This document shows, piece by piece, positions 1 through 8,557 of a stretch of 64,000 bases of DNA. Numbering within the stretch: position 1 is the first letter of the stretch; each line of letters opens with the position of its first letter. Made by a program: the position numbers and the translations under genes. The notes under the pieces were generated by a model. It did no database searches. It worked only from the letters and a program-made list of their open reading frames with translations, and had not been told where the DNA came from. The stretch is from Hymenobacter cavernae (GTDB lineage: Bacteria; Bacteroidota; Bacteroidia; Cytophagales; Hymenobacteraceae), in the NCBI RefSeq assembly GCF_014641455.1, contig NZ_BMHT01000002.1, positions 518,605-582,604 on the forward strand. Direction: 5' to 3'.

Positions 1-1
1 C

Positions 2-64
2 TACCGCAACTCGCCTGGTGCCAAGGATTTTGGGGTGAAAGTGAGCTTTCAGTTTAAGCTGTAA
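2..64 (+). CDS. C-terminal end of an outer-membrane beta-barrel protein (partial)
   Basis: Only the last 20 codons and a TAA stop are in the window. The peptide ends in alternating hydrophobic and polar residues (VKVSFQFKL), which is the usual form of the last beta strand of an outer-membrane barrel recognised by the BAM complex, including many TonB receptors. No start is visible and the gene lies mostly to the left of the window. Which barrel family it belongs to cannot be decided from this fragment. Confidence 0.5.
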   Translation, partial: YRNSPGAKDFGVKVSFQFKL

Positions 65-72
65 AAAAGGAA

Positions 73-237
73 GGAGCTGGAAGCTAGAAGTGAGGAGAGA
101 ACGTCATGTCGACCAACGGGAGACATCTCGCGTGCTGAGGTTGTAGTAGTAAACCCTAACGATTGGATTACCATTGCACGCGAGATTCCTCCTGCCGTCG
201 GAATGACGTTCTCTCCTCACTTCTAGCTTCCAGCTCC
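73..237. repeat. Long inverted repeat (family D-like) between converging genes
   Basis: The outer arms 73-107 and 203-237 are perfect 35-base complements. Inside them an imperfect second pair (about 118-135 and 176-192) carries the CGCGAGAT core that also occurs in the repeat at 47597-47760. It sits between the barrel gene (+) and the hydrolase gene (-), so it may act as a two-way terminator. No transposase is nearby. Confidence 0.85.
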
Positions 238-251
238 TAGCTCCTCAACCT

Positions 252-1475
252 CTACTTATCCAGCGACTGTAGCCACGGTAGGGCGTTCACCATCATCGGC
301 TCGATGCTGGTGCGGTGCATGCCGCCCGGGATGGGGAAGAACTCGACGTTGGTGGCGCCGGCGGCTTTGAAGCGGTTGAAGGTCGTTTCGGAGGTTTGGT
401 AGAACACCGATTCGTCATTGGTGCCGTGGTAGAGGCGCGTGGGACTCTCTGGCACCCAGTCGCCGAAGCCATTGTCAGCTAGCTTTTGTTTCAGAACCAG
501 CTCGCCGTTCGGGTTTTTCAGGTTGGCGTAAAACGTGGGGGTGAACAGCGCCGCCGGGCTGGTGGTCAGCTCCGCATTGATTTCATCGGTGGTTTTGGTG
601 CCATTCAGCAGGCCCGGAATCTTGCCGGCGTACGGTTCCTGGAAAAACTCAGTCAGCGGCCGGTTCCAGGTATAAGTCGTGTTGTACGCCTGAATGATAA
701 ACGCCAAAAAGGAAGGGCTGGCATAGGTAGGCACGGTGGCGATTAGGTTCATAAAACCGGTGAGGTCGTAGCCGCCGGCGCCCTCCGCGGCGGCCGTCAC
801 GGCCAGGTTATGCCCGGCGTGCGTCTCGATTTCCTGCTGCGCAGCCATCGTCACGTAGCCGCCTTCCGAATAGCCCACCAGAAACAGGTTGTCGTTGATG
901 GCCACGCTCTTGGTTGCCAGAAAATACTGCGCTGCCTTCACCATGTTCACCACCGCCAAGGCGCTGGCTGGCTTGTCGTAATATGGGTGAAAGATGTTCT
1001 TGGAGATGCCATAGCCGATAAAATCGGGGATGACCGTGACGAAGCCGGTGGAGGCAAACAGCTCGAAGCCGCTGAAGGTATTTGGGAAGTTGGAGGGCGC
1101 ATCCGACTGCTTGAACATAGTGCCGTGCTGGGCGCTGAGCAGAGCCGGCGCTGTGGGCGTGCCCTGCGGAATGCCGAGCAATCCGGACGCCTGAATGTCC
1201 TGGCCCTGGTACTTGACTTTATACACGAAACGGTAGAACGTCACGTCGTACTTGGCGAAAGGCGCAAAGTTGCCAAGCCCCGACAATACGGCCAGGCCTT
1301 GCAGCGTCACTTTGGGCACCGTCGCAATCAGGTCGGCCGACACGAACAGCTCCTGCCCATCCGGCTGCGGGGTAGGCAGCGGAGTAGGCGGATCGTTCTG
1401 AAAAATGTCGCAGCTGGCCAGCACGGCCAGCCACAAAAGCAGGAGCCAGCGAAAGGGAGTACGGTTACGGAGCAT
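252..1475 (-). CDS. Lipoprotein alpha/beta hydrolase, secretory-lipase-like
   Basis: A 407-residue protein that begins with a lipoprotein signal (hydrophobic LLLLWLAVLASC, lipidated Cys near residue 22), so it should be anchored in an outer membrane or reach the surface. A GYSEGGY nucleophile elbow (GxSxG) lies near residue 200, and a C-terminal GGMHR stretch may carry the catalytic His. The overall form resembles secretory lipases and large serine esterases. The ATG at 1475 is preferred over the longer reading frame to 1547 because it puts the signal sequence at the N-terminus. The substrate cannot be told from sequence. Confidence 0.75.
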   Translation of the reverse strand: MLRNRTPFRWLLLLWLAVLASCDIFQNDPPTPLPTPQPDGQELFVSADLIATVPKVTLQGLAVLSGLGNFAPFAKYDVTFYRFVYKVKYQGQDIQASGLLGIPQGTPTAPALLSAQHGTMFKQSDAPSNFPNTFSGFELFASTGFVTVIPDFIGYGISKNIFHPYYDKPASALAVVNMVKAAQYFLATKSVAINDNLFLVGYSEGGYVTMAAQQEIETHAGHNLAVTAAAEGAGGYDLTGFMNLIATVPTYASPSFLAFIIQAYNTTYTWNRPLTEFFQEPYAGKIPGLLNGTKTTDEINAELTTSPAALFTPTFYANLKNPNGELVLKQKLADNGFGDWVPESPTRLYHGTNDESVFYQTSETTFNRFKAAGATNVEFFPIPGGMHRTSIEPMMVNALPWLQSLDK

Positions 1476-1782
1476 AGTTTTCTGGAGGTTTGGTATGGTG
1501 TAGGTGGTTAAGAGTGAGTAGTTTACGTTAATAGTGAGACAATGCAAAGTAGAAATTGAAAAATACCTAGCCAGGTAAAAGCTAGGTACTACCGGTAGCT
1601 ACTTGCTGCGGCCTTAAAAAACGCACTGCTGGTCGGAGAGGTAGGCGGCGCCTCACATAAAGACGTGTGTAAACTCACTCGTAGCAACCTTATGACTTAC
1701 CGGGAAGTAGATGCACGGAGCACAGGTAAGCTCTTTATTGCCACGCGCTTTCGTTCTGGTCAACTACTATTCAGCCCCTCTT
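1476..1782. other. Intergenic region between divergent genes
   Basis: About 300 bases separate the hydrolase gene (-) from the aldehyde oxidoreductase operon (+). Promoters for both directions must lie here. I see several CTAGGT/ACCTAG half-motifs at 1567-1590 but no clear TTTG-N19-TAnnTTTG promoter and no RNA gene. Confidence 0.5.
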
Positions 1783-2382
1783 ATGAGCTTCTCCATCGAG
1801 CAAATCCTGCGCGGGGATCTTCCCCGCGGCGGGCAGTCGCCGCCTGCCGCTGCGGACCCTGGCCTTCTTCCGGTCAGCCTGCGCATCAACGGGCACGACT
1901 ACCACTTGCAGCTGGAGTCGCGTGTGAGCCTACTCGACGCTCTACGCGAGTTCATTGGGCTGACCGGCACCAAGAAAGGCTGCAACCAGGGCGCCTGCGG
2001 TGCTTGTACGGTACTGGTTGATGGCGAGCGGGTTAACTCCTGCCTAACGTTCGCTGTGATGCACGAGGGCCAGGAAATTACCACCATCGAAGGCCTGGGT
2101 CAGCCCGACAACCTGCACCCGCTGCAAGCCGCTTTCATCGAGCACGACGGCTTTCAGTGCGGCTACTGCACGCCGGGCCAGATCTGCTCGGCCTTGGCCA
2201 TGCTGAAGGAAGTGGCGCAAGGCGACGCCAGCCTCGCGACCTCCGATCTGACGAAAGCGGAAGTGGACCTGACGGATGAAGAAATACGGGAACGGATGAG
2301 CGGAAACATCTGTCGCTGCGGCGCTTACCTAGGTATCGTGGATTCTATCCGCGACGTGTACGAGCAGCAAAAGGGCCAGTAA
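1783..2382 (+). CDS. paoA: Aldehyde oxidoreductase, [2Fe-2S] subunit (PaoA/YagT type)
   Basis: A 199-residue iron-sulfur subunit of a xanthine-oxidase-family molybdenum hydroxylase. The plant-type [2Fe-2S] motif is CNQGACGAC followed by a fourth Cys (VNSC). The second cluster is bound by CGYCTPGQ and CRCGAY in the C-terminal helical domain. It passes electrons from the molybdenum site to FAD. The ATG at 1783 is chosen; a longer frame to 1711 adds a poorly conserved stretch. In E. coli PaoA a Tat signal targets the complex to the periplasm; no clear twin-arginine signal is visible here, so location is uncertain. It starts a three-gene operon with paoB 2 bases downstream. Confidence 0.88.
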   Translation: MSFSIEQILRGDLPRGGQSPPAAADPGLLPVSLRINGHDYHLQLESRVSLLDALREFIGLTGTKKGCNQGACGACTVLVDGERVNSCLTFAVMHEGQEITTIEGLGQPDNLHPLQAAFIEHDGFQCGYCTPGQICSALAMLKEVAQGDASLATSDLTKAEVDLTDEEIRERMSGNICRCGAYLGIVDSIRDVYEQQKGQ

Positions 2383-2384
2383 GC

Positions 2385-3377
2385 ATGAGAGCTTTTACCT
2401 ACACCCGCGCTGCTGATACTAGCGCCGCGCTTGGTGCCGCTATTCAAAACCCGGAAGCCAAGTTCATCGGCGGTGGCACCAACCTCGTAGACTTGATGCG
2501 CGAAGAAGTCGAGCGGCCGAATGAGGTTATTGACATCAACCGTTTGCCCCTCAGCCAGATTGAAGAATTGCCCGACGGCGGCCTGCGCCTCGGCGCCCTG
2601 GCGCGCAACAGCCACACGGCCAACCATCTGCTTGTACGCCAGCGCTATCCGGTGCTCACGCAGGCCATTCTGAGTGCGGCCTCACCGCAGCTGCGCAACC
2701 TGGCTACCAACGCTGGCAACCTCTTGCAGCGCACCCGCTGCTACTACTTCTACGACATCACAGCGCCCTGCAACAAGCGCCAACCCGGCTCGGGCTGCGC
2801 GGCTATTGGGGGTTTCAACCGCATCCATGCCATTCTGGGCACCAGCGAGCAGTGCATTGCCACGCACCCCTCGGATATGGCGGTGGCGCTGGCAGCCCTC
2901 GATGCGACGGTGCAAGTGCAAAGTGCTAATGGACAGCACAGTATTCCTATTGAAGCGTTTCACCGCCTGCCTGGCGACACGCCCGAGCAAGACACGAACC
3001 TAGGTCACGACGAGCTGATTACGGCTATTGACCTGCCGGCTACGCCGTTTGCCACCAGCTCGCTCTACCTGAAAGTGCGCGACCGACCTAGCTTTGCTTT
3101 CGCGCTGGTGTCGGTGGCGGCGGTGTTGAAAGTAGCGGATAGTCAGATAAAAAATGTGCGCCTAGCCCTAGGTGGCGTGGCGCACAAGCCGTGGCGGGCG
3201 CACGCGGCAGAGGAAATACTAACGGGCGCTCAACCTACTGCGGAAATCTTCCGCCGTGCTGCGGAAGCGGAGCTGCAAGCTGCCATTGGCTACGAGCATA
3301 ATGCCTTCAAAATTGAGTTAGCCAAGCGCACCATCGTGCGGGCTTTAACTACCCTTACCGAACGTCACCTAGCCTAG
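2385..3377 (+). CDS. paoB: Aldehyde oxidoreductase, FAD-binding subunit (PaoB/YagS type)
   Basis: A 330-residue FAD subunit with the N-terminal FIGGGTNLVDLM flavin-binding loop and the NLATNAGNLLQRTRC segment. Four cysteines between residues about 120 and 165 (RTRC, APC, SGC, EQC) match the extra [4Fe-4S] insertion typical of the PaoB/YagS branch rather than ordinary xanthine dehydrogenase. It takes electrons from PaoA and passes them to an acceptor. It follows paoA by 2 bases and precedes paoC by 11, so the three are surely co-transcribed. Confidence 0.88.
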   Translation: MRAFTYTRAADTSAALGAAIQNPEAKFIGGGTNLVDLMREEVERPNEVIDINRLPLSQIEELPDGGLRLGALARNSHTANHLLVRQRYPVLTQAILSAASPQLRNLATNAGNLLQRTRCYYFYDITAPCNKRQPGSGCAAIGGFNRIHAILGTSEQCIATHPSDMAVALAALDATVQVQSANGQHSIPIEAFHRLPGDTPEQDTNLGHDELITAIDLPATPFATSSLYLKVRDRPSFAFALVSVAAVLKVADSQIKNVRLALGGVAHKPWRAHAAEEILTGAQPTAEIFRRAAEAELQAAIGYEHNAFKIELAKRTIVRALTTLTERHLA

Positions 3378-3388
3378 GTTGTAAGCTG

Positions 3389-5629
3389 ATGAAAACCAAA
3401 GAAGTAGGTCGACCGCTCGACCGGGTTGACGGCTGCTTGAAAGTAACCGGCCAAGCGCGCTACACGGCCGAAATACCAGTTGGGCAGGTGGCGTATGGCG
3501 TGCTCGTGCGCAGCACCATTGCCAAAGGCCGCATCGTAGCCTACGATACCAAAGCCGCTGAGCAGGCGCCCGGCGTGCTGGCCGTGATAACCCACGAAAA
3601 TGCGCCTAAGCGGCACCCCACCAAGGAGTTTGACCCCAGCGACAAAGAGCCCAGCGCCTCACCCACTACCCTACTGGTGCTCAACACAGATGAGGTAAGC
3701 TGGCATGGGCAGCCCGTGGCCGTAGTAGTGGCCGAAACCCTCGACCAGGCCGAGCACGCCGCGGCGCTGGTGCGCGTCAGCTACGCAGAAGCTGAGCCAG
3801 CGCGGCTATCATTGGTGGCCGAAAAGCCGCGGGCTTTCGTGCCTGAAAAGGTGCTGAACGAGAAGCCCGAAGTAAAGCAGGGCAACGCCGAAGAAGCCCT
3901 GGCCGCCGCGCCGTTCAAGATTGACTATACCTACACCACGCCACCCTATAGCCACAACGCCATTGAGGCGCACAACACCCTGGCTTATTGGGAAGGCGAA
4001 GATCAGTTAATCGTTTACGATTCAACGCAGTACATCTTCGGGGTGCGCAAAATGCTCTCGGAAATGTTCGCGCTATCGGAAGAAAACGTGCGGGTTGTTT
4101 CGGCCTTCGTGGGCGGGGCTTTTGGCAGCAAAGGCCGCGCGTGGCCGCACGTCGGGCTGACGGCCATGGCGGCCAAAGTAGTAGGCCGACCGGTGAAAGT
4201 GGACCTACCGCGCAAAGACATGTTCTACATGGTCGGGCCGCGCACACCCAGCGAGCAGCGCGTGGCCCTAGGTGCCGACGCGGAAGGCCGACTGCAAGCC
4301 GTGATTCACACCGGCACCACGGCCAGCTCCACCAGCAACACCTTCGCCGAGCATTTTTCCTTTGTCACGCGCCACCTCTATGCCAGCGCTAACATCCTGA
4401 TTCAGCAGAAGTTGGTGCGGCTCGATATGGTGCCTAATACCTTCATGCGGGCGCCAGGTGAAGGCATTGGCACGTTTGCGCTGGAGTCGGCGATGGATGA
4501 GCTGGCCTACGCGCTGCGCCTCGACCCCATCGAGCTGCGCCTACGCAACGAACCCGGGAAGGACCCGACCATGCACGTTCCGTTTTCGAGTCGACACCTG
4601 AAAGAATGCTTCGCACAAGGAGCCGAAAAGTTTGGCTGGAACCAGCGCAACCCCGAGCCGCGCAGCCAGCGGGAAGGGCCGTGGCTGATCGGGCAGGGCG
4701 TGGCCAGTGCTTTTTACCCCGCCAACAAGCGTAGCGCCGAAGTCAAGGTCCATATTTCTATTGATGACACGGTGGTGTTGCAGAGCGCCACCCACGAAAT
4801 GGGGACTGGCACGGCTACCGTGCAAGCCCAAAATGCTGCCGATCAGCTAGGTTTGCCCGTCGGAAAAGTGCGCTTTGAGTATGGCGATTCCTTGTTGCCC
4901 AAGGCGAACGGCAGCTTCGGATCCACTACCACCATCACGGTGGGCGGAGCCGTGGAGCTAGCCTGCGAAGACCTCAAGCGCCAGTTGCTGCGCCTGGCTG
5001 TGAAACACCCCAGCTCGCCTTTGCACGAAGCTAGCTACGATGACCTCGAAGCCCGCGACAATGGACTGTTCTACAAAGATCACCCAACGCAGGGCGAAAC
5101 CTACGCGGCTATCCTGGCTCGCGAAGGGAAAGACAGCCTCGAAGCGCAGGCTAGCTTTCCAGCTTTTCTGAAGGAAAAGCTGGAAGAAATGGCCTACTCT
5201 TTCCATTCGTTTGGGGCGCAGTTTTGCGAGGTGCGCGTGCACGAGGATACGGGCGAGGTGCTGGTGTCGCGCTGGGTGGGTGTGTACGATTGCGGCACCA
5301 TCCTGAACGAGAAAACCGCCCGCTCGCAATTCCTGGGTTCTGTGACCATGGGCATCGGGATGGCGCTGTGGGAAGAAACCAAGTGGGACTTGCGCGACGG
5401 CCGCATTCCGAATTCCAGCCTCAGCGAATACCATGTGCCTGTTGCCGTCGGCTTGCCGCGCATTGAGGTGCACGCACTCAGTATTCCCGACCCACACACC
5501 CCGTTAGGCGCGCACGGCGCCGGCGAAATCGCTGTCACCGGTGCTGCGGCTGCCATTGCCAATGCCGTGTATCACGCCACCGGCAAGCGCATCCGCAACC
5601 TGCCCATCACGCCCGATAAGCTGCTGTAG
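3389..5629 (+). CDS. paoC: Aldehyde oxidoreductase, molybdenum-cofactor subunit (PaoC/YagR type)
   Basis: A 746-residue catalytic subunit that binds the molybdenum cofactor and oxidises aldehydes to acids. Recognisable parts are the N-terminal GRPLDRVDGCLKVTGQARYT domain, the cofactor-binding GAFGSKG loop, NTFMRAPGEG, the GSFGSTTT stretch and the C-terminal GAGEIAV with the catalytic Glu of the family. Length fits the family. The maturation chaperone PaoD is not in the window. Such enzymes detoxify a broad range of aldehydes; the actual substrate is unknown. Confidence 0.88.
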   Translation: MKTKEVGRPLDRVDGCLKVTGQARYTAEIPVGQVAYGVLVRSTIAKGRIVAYDTKAAEQAPGVLAVITHENAPKRHPTKEFDPSDKEPSASPTTLLVLNTDEVSWHGQPVAVVVAETLDQAEHAAALVRVSYAEAEPARLSLVAEKPRAFVPEKVLNEKPEVKQGNAEEALAAAPFKIDYTYTTPPYSHNAIEAHNTLAYWEGEDQLIVYDSTQYIFGVRKMLSEMFALSEENVRVVSAFVGGAFGSKGRAWPHVGLTAMAAKVVGRPVKVDLPRKDMFYMVGPRTPSEQRVALGADAEGRLQAVIHTGTTASSTSNTFAEHFSFVTRHLYASANILIQQKLVRLDMVPNTFMRAPGEGIGTFALESAMDELAYALRLDPIELRLRNEPGKDPTMHVPFSSRHLKECFAQGAEKFGWNQRNPEPRSQREGPWLIGQGVASAFYPANKRSAEVKVHISIDDTVVLQSATHEMGTGTATVQAQNAADQLGLPVGKVRFEYGDSLLPKANGSFGSTTTITVGGAVELACEDLKRQLLRLAVKHPSSPLHEASYDDLEARDNGLFYKDHPTQGETYAAILAREGKDSLEAQASFPAFLKEKLEEMAYSFHSFGAQFCEVRVHEDTGEVLVSRWVGVYDCGTILNEKTARSQFLGSVTMGIGMALWEETKWDLRDGRIPNSSLSEYHVPVAVGLPRIEVHALSIPDPHTPLGAHGAGEIAVTGAAAAIANAVYHATGKRIRNLPITPDKLL

Positions 5630-5635
5630 AACGAT

Positions 5636-5735
5636 GTAGCGCGAAGCTCCCGCTTCGCGTATCGTTGAACGACTGGCACCTAGGTCTTGCTAACGTAATC
5701 GTTCAACGATACGCGAAGCGGGAGCTTCGCGCTAC
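5636..5735. repeat. Long inverted repeat, family A copy 1
   Basis: Perfect 37-base arms (5636-5672 and 5699-5735) around a 26-base loop that contains ACCTAGGT at 5678-5685. Each arm is itself a small hairpin (GCGAAGC TCCC GCTTCGC), the layout of paired REP elements (BIMEs). It lies between convergent genes, and its right end supplies the stop codon of the cyclase gene. Copies at 13562-13662 and 21464-21565, and a short form at 14191-14246, share the arms. Confidence 0.93.
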
Positions 5736-6358
5736 AACTGCCTGAGCAGCACCCGCGCCGGAGCGCCGTCCGAGCCTTTGATCTTCAGCGGCAAACAGAT
5801 CATCTCGTAGGCACCTGGCTCGACGTGCTGCAAGGCCAGGCCTTCTATCACCGTAATGCCGTTATCGAGCAGCGCGTGGTGGGCTTCTGGTCCTCCAACT
5901 GACAGATAATCAACGCCCACGCAAATGACACCTTTCTCCTGAAGAAACTTGGCGGCATCTGCTGCCAACGCCACAAAGTCTTTTTTGAAAGGAGCTGTAG
6001 CCCACTCCGCGGCCGAGTTGCGGGTTTTGAACAACACCCGCTCGCTGGGCGCCAGCGGCAGATCCTGGATTTCGCTGAGCTTAATAGCCTCTGGATCTTG
6101 TATTTGCACCAGCCGCACGGGGCCCATCAGGGTAGCCAGGTCGAGTGTGGTCACATCGTCGCCATTGGCAATGAAGTGCAGCGGCGCATCGACGTGCGTG
6201 GCCGTGTGGGCGCTCATCGAGAGCTTGGTTACGTTAGCAGCATCGCCGTTGGCAATGCTGGAAGTGTGGGTGATGTGAACGGGCGCGTTGTCGGGCCAGT
6301 GTACCATGCCATCTTCGATGGTGGTGGTCACGTCAATCCAGGTGGCGGGGGCAGGCAT
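5732..6358 (-). CDS. Cyclase family protein (kynurenine-formamidase-like metal hydrolase)
   Basis: A 208-residue protein of the cyclase/kynurenine formamidase superfamily. The metal-binding signature HTATHVDAPLHF (the HxxTHxDxPxHF motif) lies near residues 52-63, and VGVDYLSVGGPEAHH and the late GL..GxYEMICLPLKI segment fit the family. These enzymes hydrolyse amide or ring bonds; the substrate here is unknown. The ATG at 6358 places the usual WIDVTTTIEDGM start correctly. The stop codon (5732-5734) lies inside the right arm of the adjacent inverted repeat. Confidence 0.82.
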   Translation of the reverse strand: MPAPATWIDVTTTIEDGMVHWPDNAPVHITHTSSIANGDAANVTKLSMSAHTATHVDAPLHFIANGDDVTTLDLATLMGPVRLVQIQDPEAIKLSEIQDLPLAPSERVLFKTRNSAAEWATAPFKKDFVALAADAAKFLQEKGVICVGVDYLSVGGPEAHHALLDNGITVIEGLALQHVEPGAYEMICLPLKIKGSDGAPARVLLRQL

Positions 6359-6394
6359 AAAGAGAAAGTTATCGGTTAAGTTAATGCTTACAAG

Positions 6395-6451
6395 GCGCCT
6401 CACCCCCTAGCTCCCTCTCCGAAAAGGAGAGGGAGCTAGGGGGTGAGGCGC
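6395..6451. terminator. Perfect 26-bp hairpin
   Basis: Arms 6395-6420 and 6426-6451 are perfect complements with a GAAAA loop. It starts 2 bases beyond the stop of the debranching-enzyme gene (minus strand) and precedes the cyclase gene on the same strand. There is no strong T-run, so it may work as a transcript-end or mRNA-stability structure rather than a classical intrinsic terminator. Confidence 0.75.
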
Positions 6452-6453
6452 TT

Positions 6454-8412
6454 CTATTCTGTTTGTAGTTCAACTGCCACGCGCAGCACTTCGGCCACGC
6501 TCCAGGCCTGCGCTATGCAGCCGCGGGGCCGGTGCGGCGCTTGCCCATCAAATATTTCGGAGATGGTGCCTACACCGGCTTCGCGCAGATGATAGGTCAG
6601 CGCATCCAAAACCTGGCGGGCCTTCTGCCGACCTAGGTCTGGGCCGTATACGTGCAACAGCGCATCTACATACGGCCCGAGCAGCCAGCTCCAAACGGTA
6701 CCCTGGTGGTAAGCACCGTCGCGCTGCCGCAATGACCCTTCGTAAATGGGTTGATACCTAGGATCTTCGGGTGAAAGGCTGCGCAAGCCGACGGGCGTGT
6801 ATAGGTGCTTCTCGACGACGGCGAGCACCTGCGCTGCTCGTTCGCCGGTGAGCAGCGGGAAGGGCAGGCTGAGCGCAAAGAGCTGGTTAGGCCGAATGCT
6901 CGCGTCAGGTAAGCCATCTGGAGGGAGGCAGTCGTAGAGGCAACCCAGGTCGGCATTCCAGAAGCTAGGTTGAAAGGCAGCGAAGACTTGGCTGGCTTGC
7001 GCTTCCATCTCTTGCCCCTTTTCAGGTGAACTGAAATCGTAGGCCAAGGCCGAAGCTATGCGCAAAGCGTTGTACCACAAAGCGTTTATTTCTACAGCTT
7101 TGCCTTGGCGCGGCGTCACGACCCAGCCTTCAACTTTGGCATCCATCCAGGTAAGCTGCTGGCCTTCTTCGCCCGCCGAGAGCAGGCCATCTTCCGCGAC
7201 GTGAATGCCGAAACGGGTGCCACGCTGGTGCCAGGCCAGAATGTCGAGGAGTACCGGCAGCAAGGTTTCGCGCACAAATTCATCGTCGCCGCTTGCTTGG
7301 CGGTAGTGGTAAATGGCCACGAAAAACCATAGCGTCGCGTCGACGGTGTTATACTCGGGCGCTTCGCCCGAATCGGGAAAGCGGTTGGGCAGCATCCCCT
7401 CGCTCACCGATTCGGCAAAGGCTTGCAGGATGAGACGGGCATCAGCGAGGCGGCCGGTGGTGAGGCACAGGCCCGGCAATGCAATCATGGTGTCGCGGCC
7501 CCAATCAGTAAACCAATGATAACCAGCTACTACGGTTTTTAGATCAGCGCCGCGTCGTACGATAAACTGGTCGGCGGCGAGAGTTAAGATGCGCTGAAGG
7601 CTGTCGGGTGCGGCATTGGGAGGGAGCAAGGCCGTGCGCCGTTGCTGCTCCTGGGCCAGCAACGCGGCTGCATCACGCCCGGCCGGCGAACTGGTAGAAA
7701 CCAGAATCTGAACCGTAGCACCTAGGTCTAGAGGCAGAGAAAACGAGCCGGGACTGAATAAATCTTCGTGGGTGGACTCACCGCGTTCCTGCTCCACGGC
7801 ATATTCTAACTGATAGAACCACAGTGACCTAGGTTCGTACGTGGCGCCGGGCACGGAGATAAACAGATCCGGCGAGCTGGGCTGCGGCCTGATCTGAAAC
7901 ACGTCATCGGTGCGAGTAAAATCGGGCTGCGAAGAGTCATCGGCGTGACGGAAATCATGGCAGTTGCGGCCTGCCAGGAAGGGTAGCAGCTCTAGCGTGA
8001 AAGACGCCTCGGCCGCCAGCACTTCGTACTGAATAAGCGTAGTGTTTTCGCCAGCCAGTGCTACGATAGTTTTGCGTAGCGTCACGCCCCCAGCTTCGTA
8101 GGTAAACTCCGGGAAAAGGTCGCGCCGGAATTGCGTAAGGTATTGGTAGCCTTGCGGCTGCACCGCGCCGGGGTACTGATTACAACCTAGGTCATGACGC
8201 TGCCCGCCGATAATCAGCGTTTCGTCTAGCTTCGATAACAACACCTGCCGATCGACGGGCGGGCGAGTGGCGGCCACCAGCAAGCCGTGGTAGCGCCGAC
8301 TGTGTGCGCCGCTGATGGTGGAGCTGGCCCAGCCACCTAGGTTATTGGTTTCCAGCCACTCACGGCTTACGGCTTGGTTGAAATCCTGGGTGATGGTAGC
8401 GTCAAACGTCAT
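6454..8412 (-). CDS. Glycogen-debranching-type amylo-alpha-1,6-glucosidase
   Basis: A 652-residue protein. The N-terminal part (EWLETNNLGGWASSTISG, RRYHGLL) matches the N-terminal domain of bacterial GDE-type debranching enzymes, and the C-terminal (alpha/alpha)6 barrel has YHWFTDWGRDTMIALPGL and YHQGTVWSWLLGPYVDA, the catalytic region of GH133-like enzymes. It would release glucose from alpha-1,6 branch points of glycogen or limit dextrins in the cytoplasm; no signal peptide is present. The next gene upstream on the same strand is a GH63-like glucosidase, which supports an alpha-glucan role. Confidence 0.87.
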   Translation of the reverse strand: MTFDATITQDFNQAVSREWLETNNLGGWASSTISGAHSRRYHGLLVAATRPPVDRQVLLSKLDETLIIGGQRHDLGCNQYPGAVQPQGYQYLTQFRRDLFPEFTYEAGGVTLRKTIVALAGENTTLIQYEVLAAEASFTLELLPFLAGRNCHDFRHADDSSQPDFTRTDDVFQIRPQPSSPDLFISVPGATYEPRSLWFYQLEYAVEQERGESTHEDLFSPGSFSLPLDLGATVQILVSTSSPAGRDAAALLAQEQQRRTALLPPNAAPDSLQRILTLAADQFIVRRGADLKTVVAGYHWFTDWGRDTMIALPGLCLTTGRLADARLILQAFAESVSEGMLPNRFPDSGEAPEYNTVDATLWFFVAIYHYRQASGDDEFVRETLLPVLLDILAWHQRGTRFGIHVAEDGLLSAGEEGQQLTWMDAKVEGWVVTPRQGKAVEINALWYNALRIASALAYDFSSPEKGQEMEAQASQVFAAFQPSFWNADLGCLYDCLPPDGLPDASIRPNQLFALSLPFPLLTGERAAQVLAVVEKHLYTPVGLRSLSPEDPRYQPIYEGSLRQRDGAYHQGTVWSWLLGPYVDALLHVYGPDLGRQKARQVLDALTYHLREAGVGTISEIFDGQAPHRPRGCIAQAWSVAEVLRVAVELQTE

Positions 8413-8426
8413 TTAATAACAGGCAT

Positions 8427-8557
8427 GTAGGAACGCACCACGGCGCGTTCGGCGTTGAACGACCCTCCGTTAGCTCAGGTTAGATAATTCTTTGGACAGA
8501 TCAATGCAAAATTGGGCATGCGGGCGCGGACGAGAACGCGCCGTGGCGCGTTCCTAC
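8427..8557. repeat. Inverted repeat, family B copy 1
   Basis: Arms 8427-8450 and 8534-8557 (24 bases, one mismatch), each an internal hairpin built on GAACGCGCC/GGCGCGTTC. The loop of 83 bases is AT-richer. Further copies lie at 27873-27976 and 46033-46123. The right end contributes the stop codon of the GH63-like gene (8554-8556). Confidence 0.9.

Noticed and set aside
810..1511. 233-residue open frame on the plus strand
   Set aside because: Antisense to the lipase-like lipoprotein, which has a clear signal and GxSxG motif.
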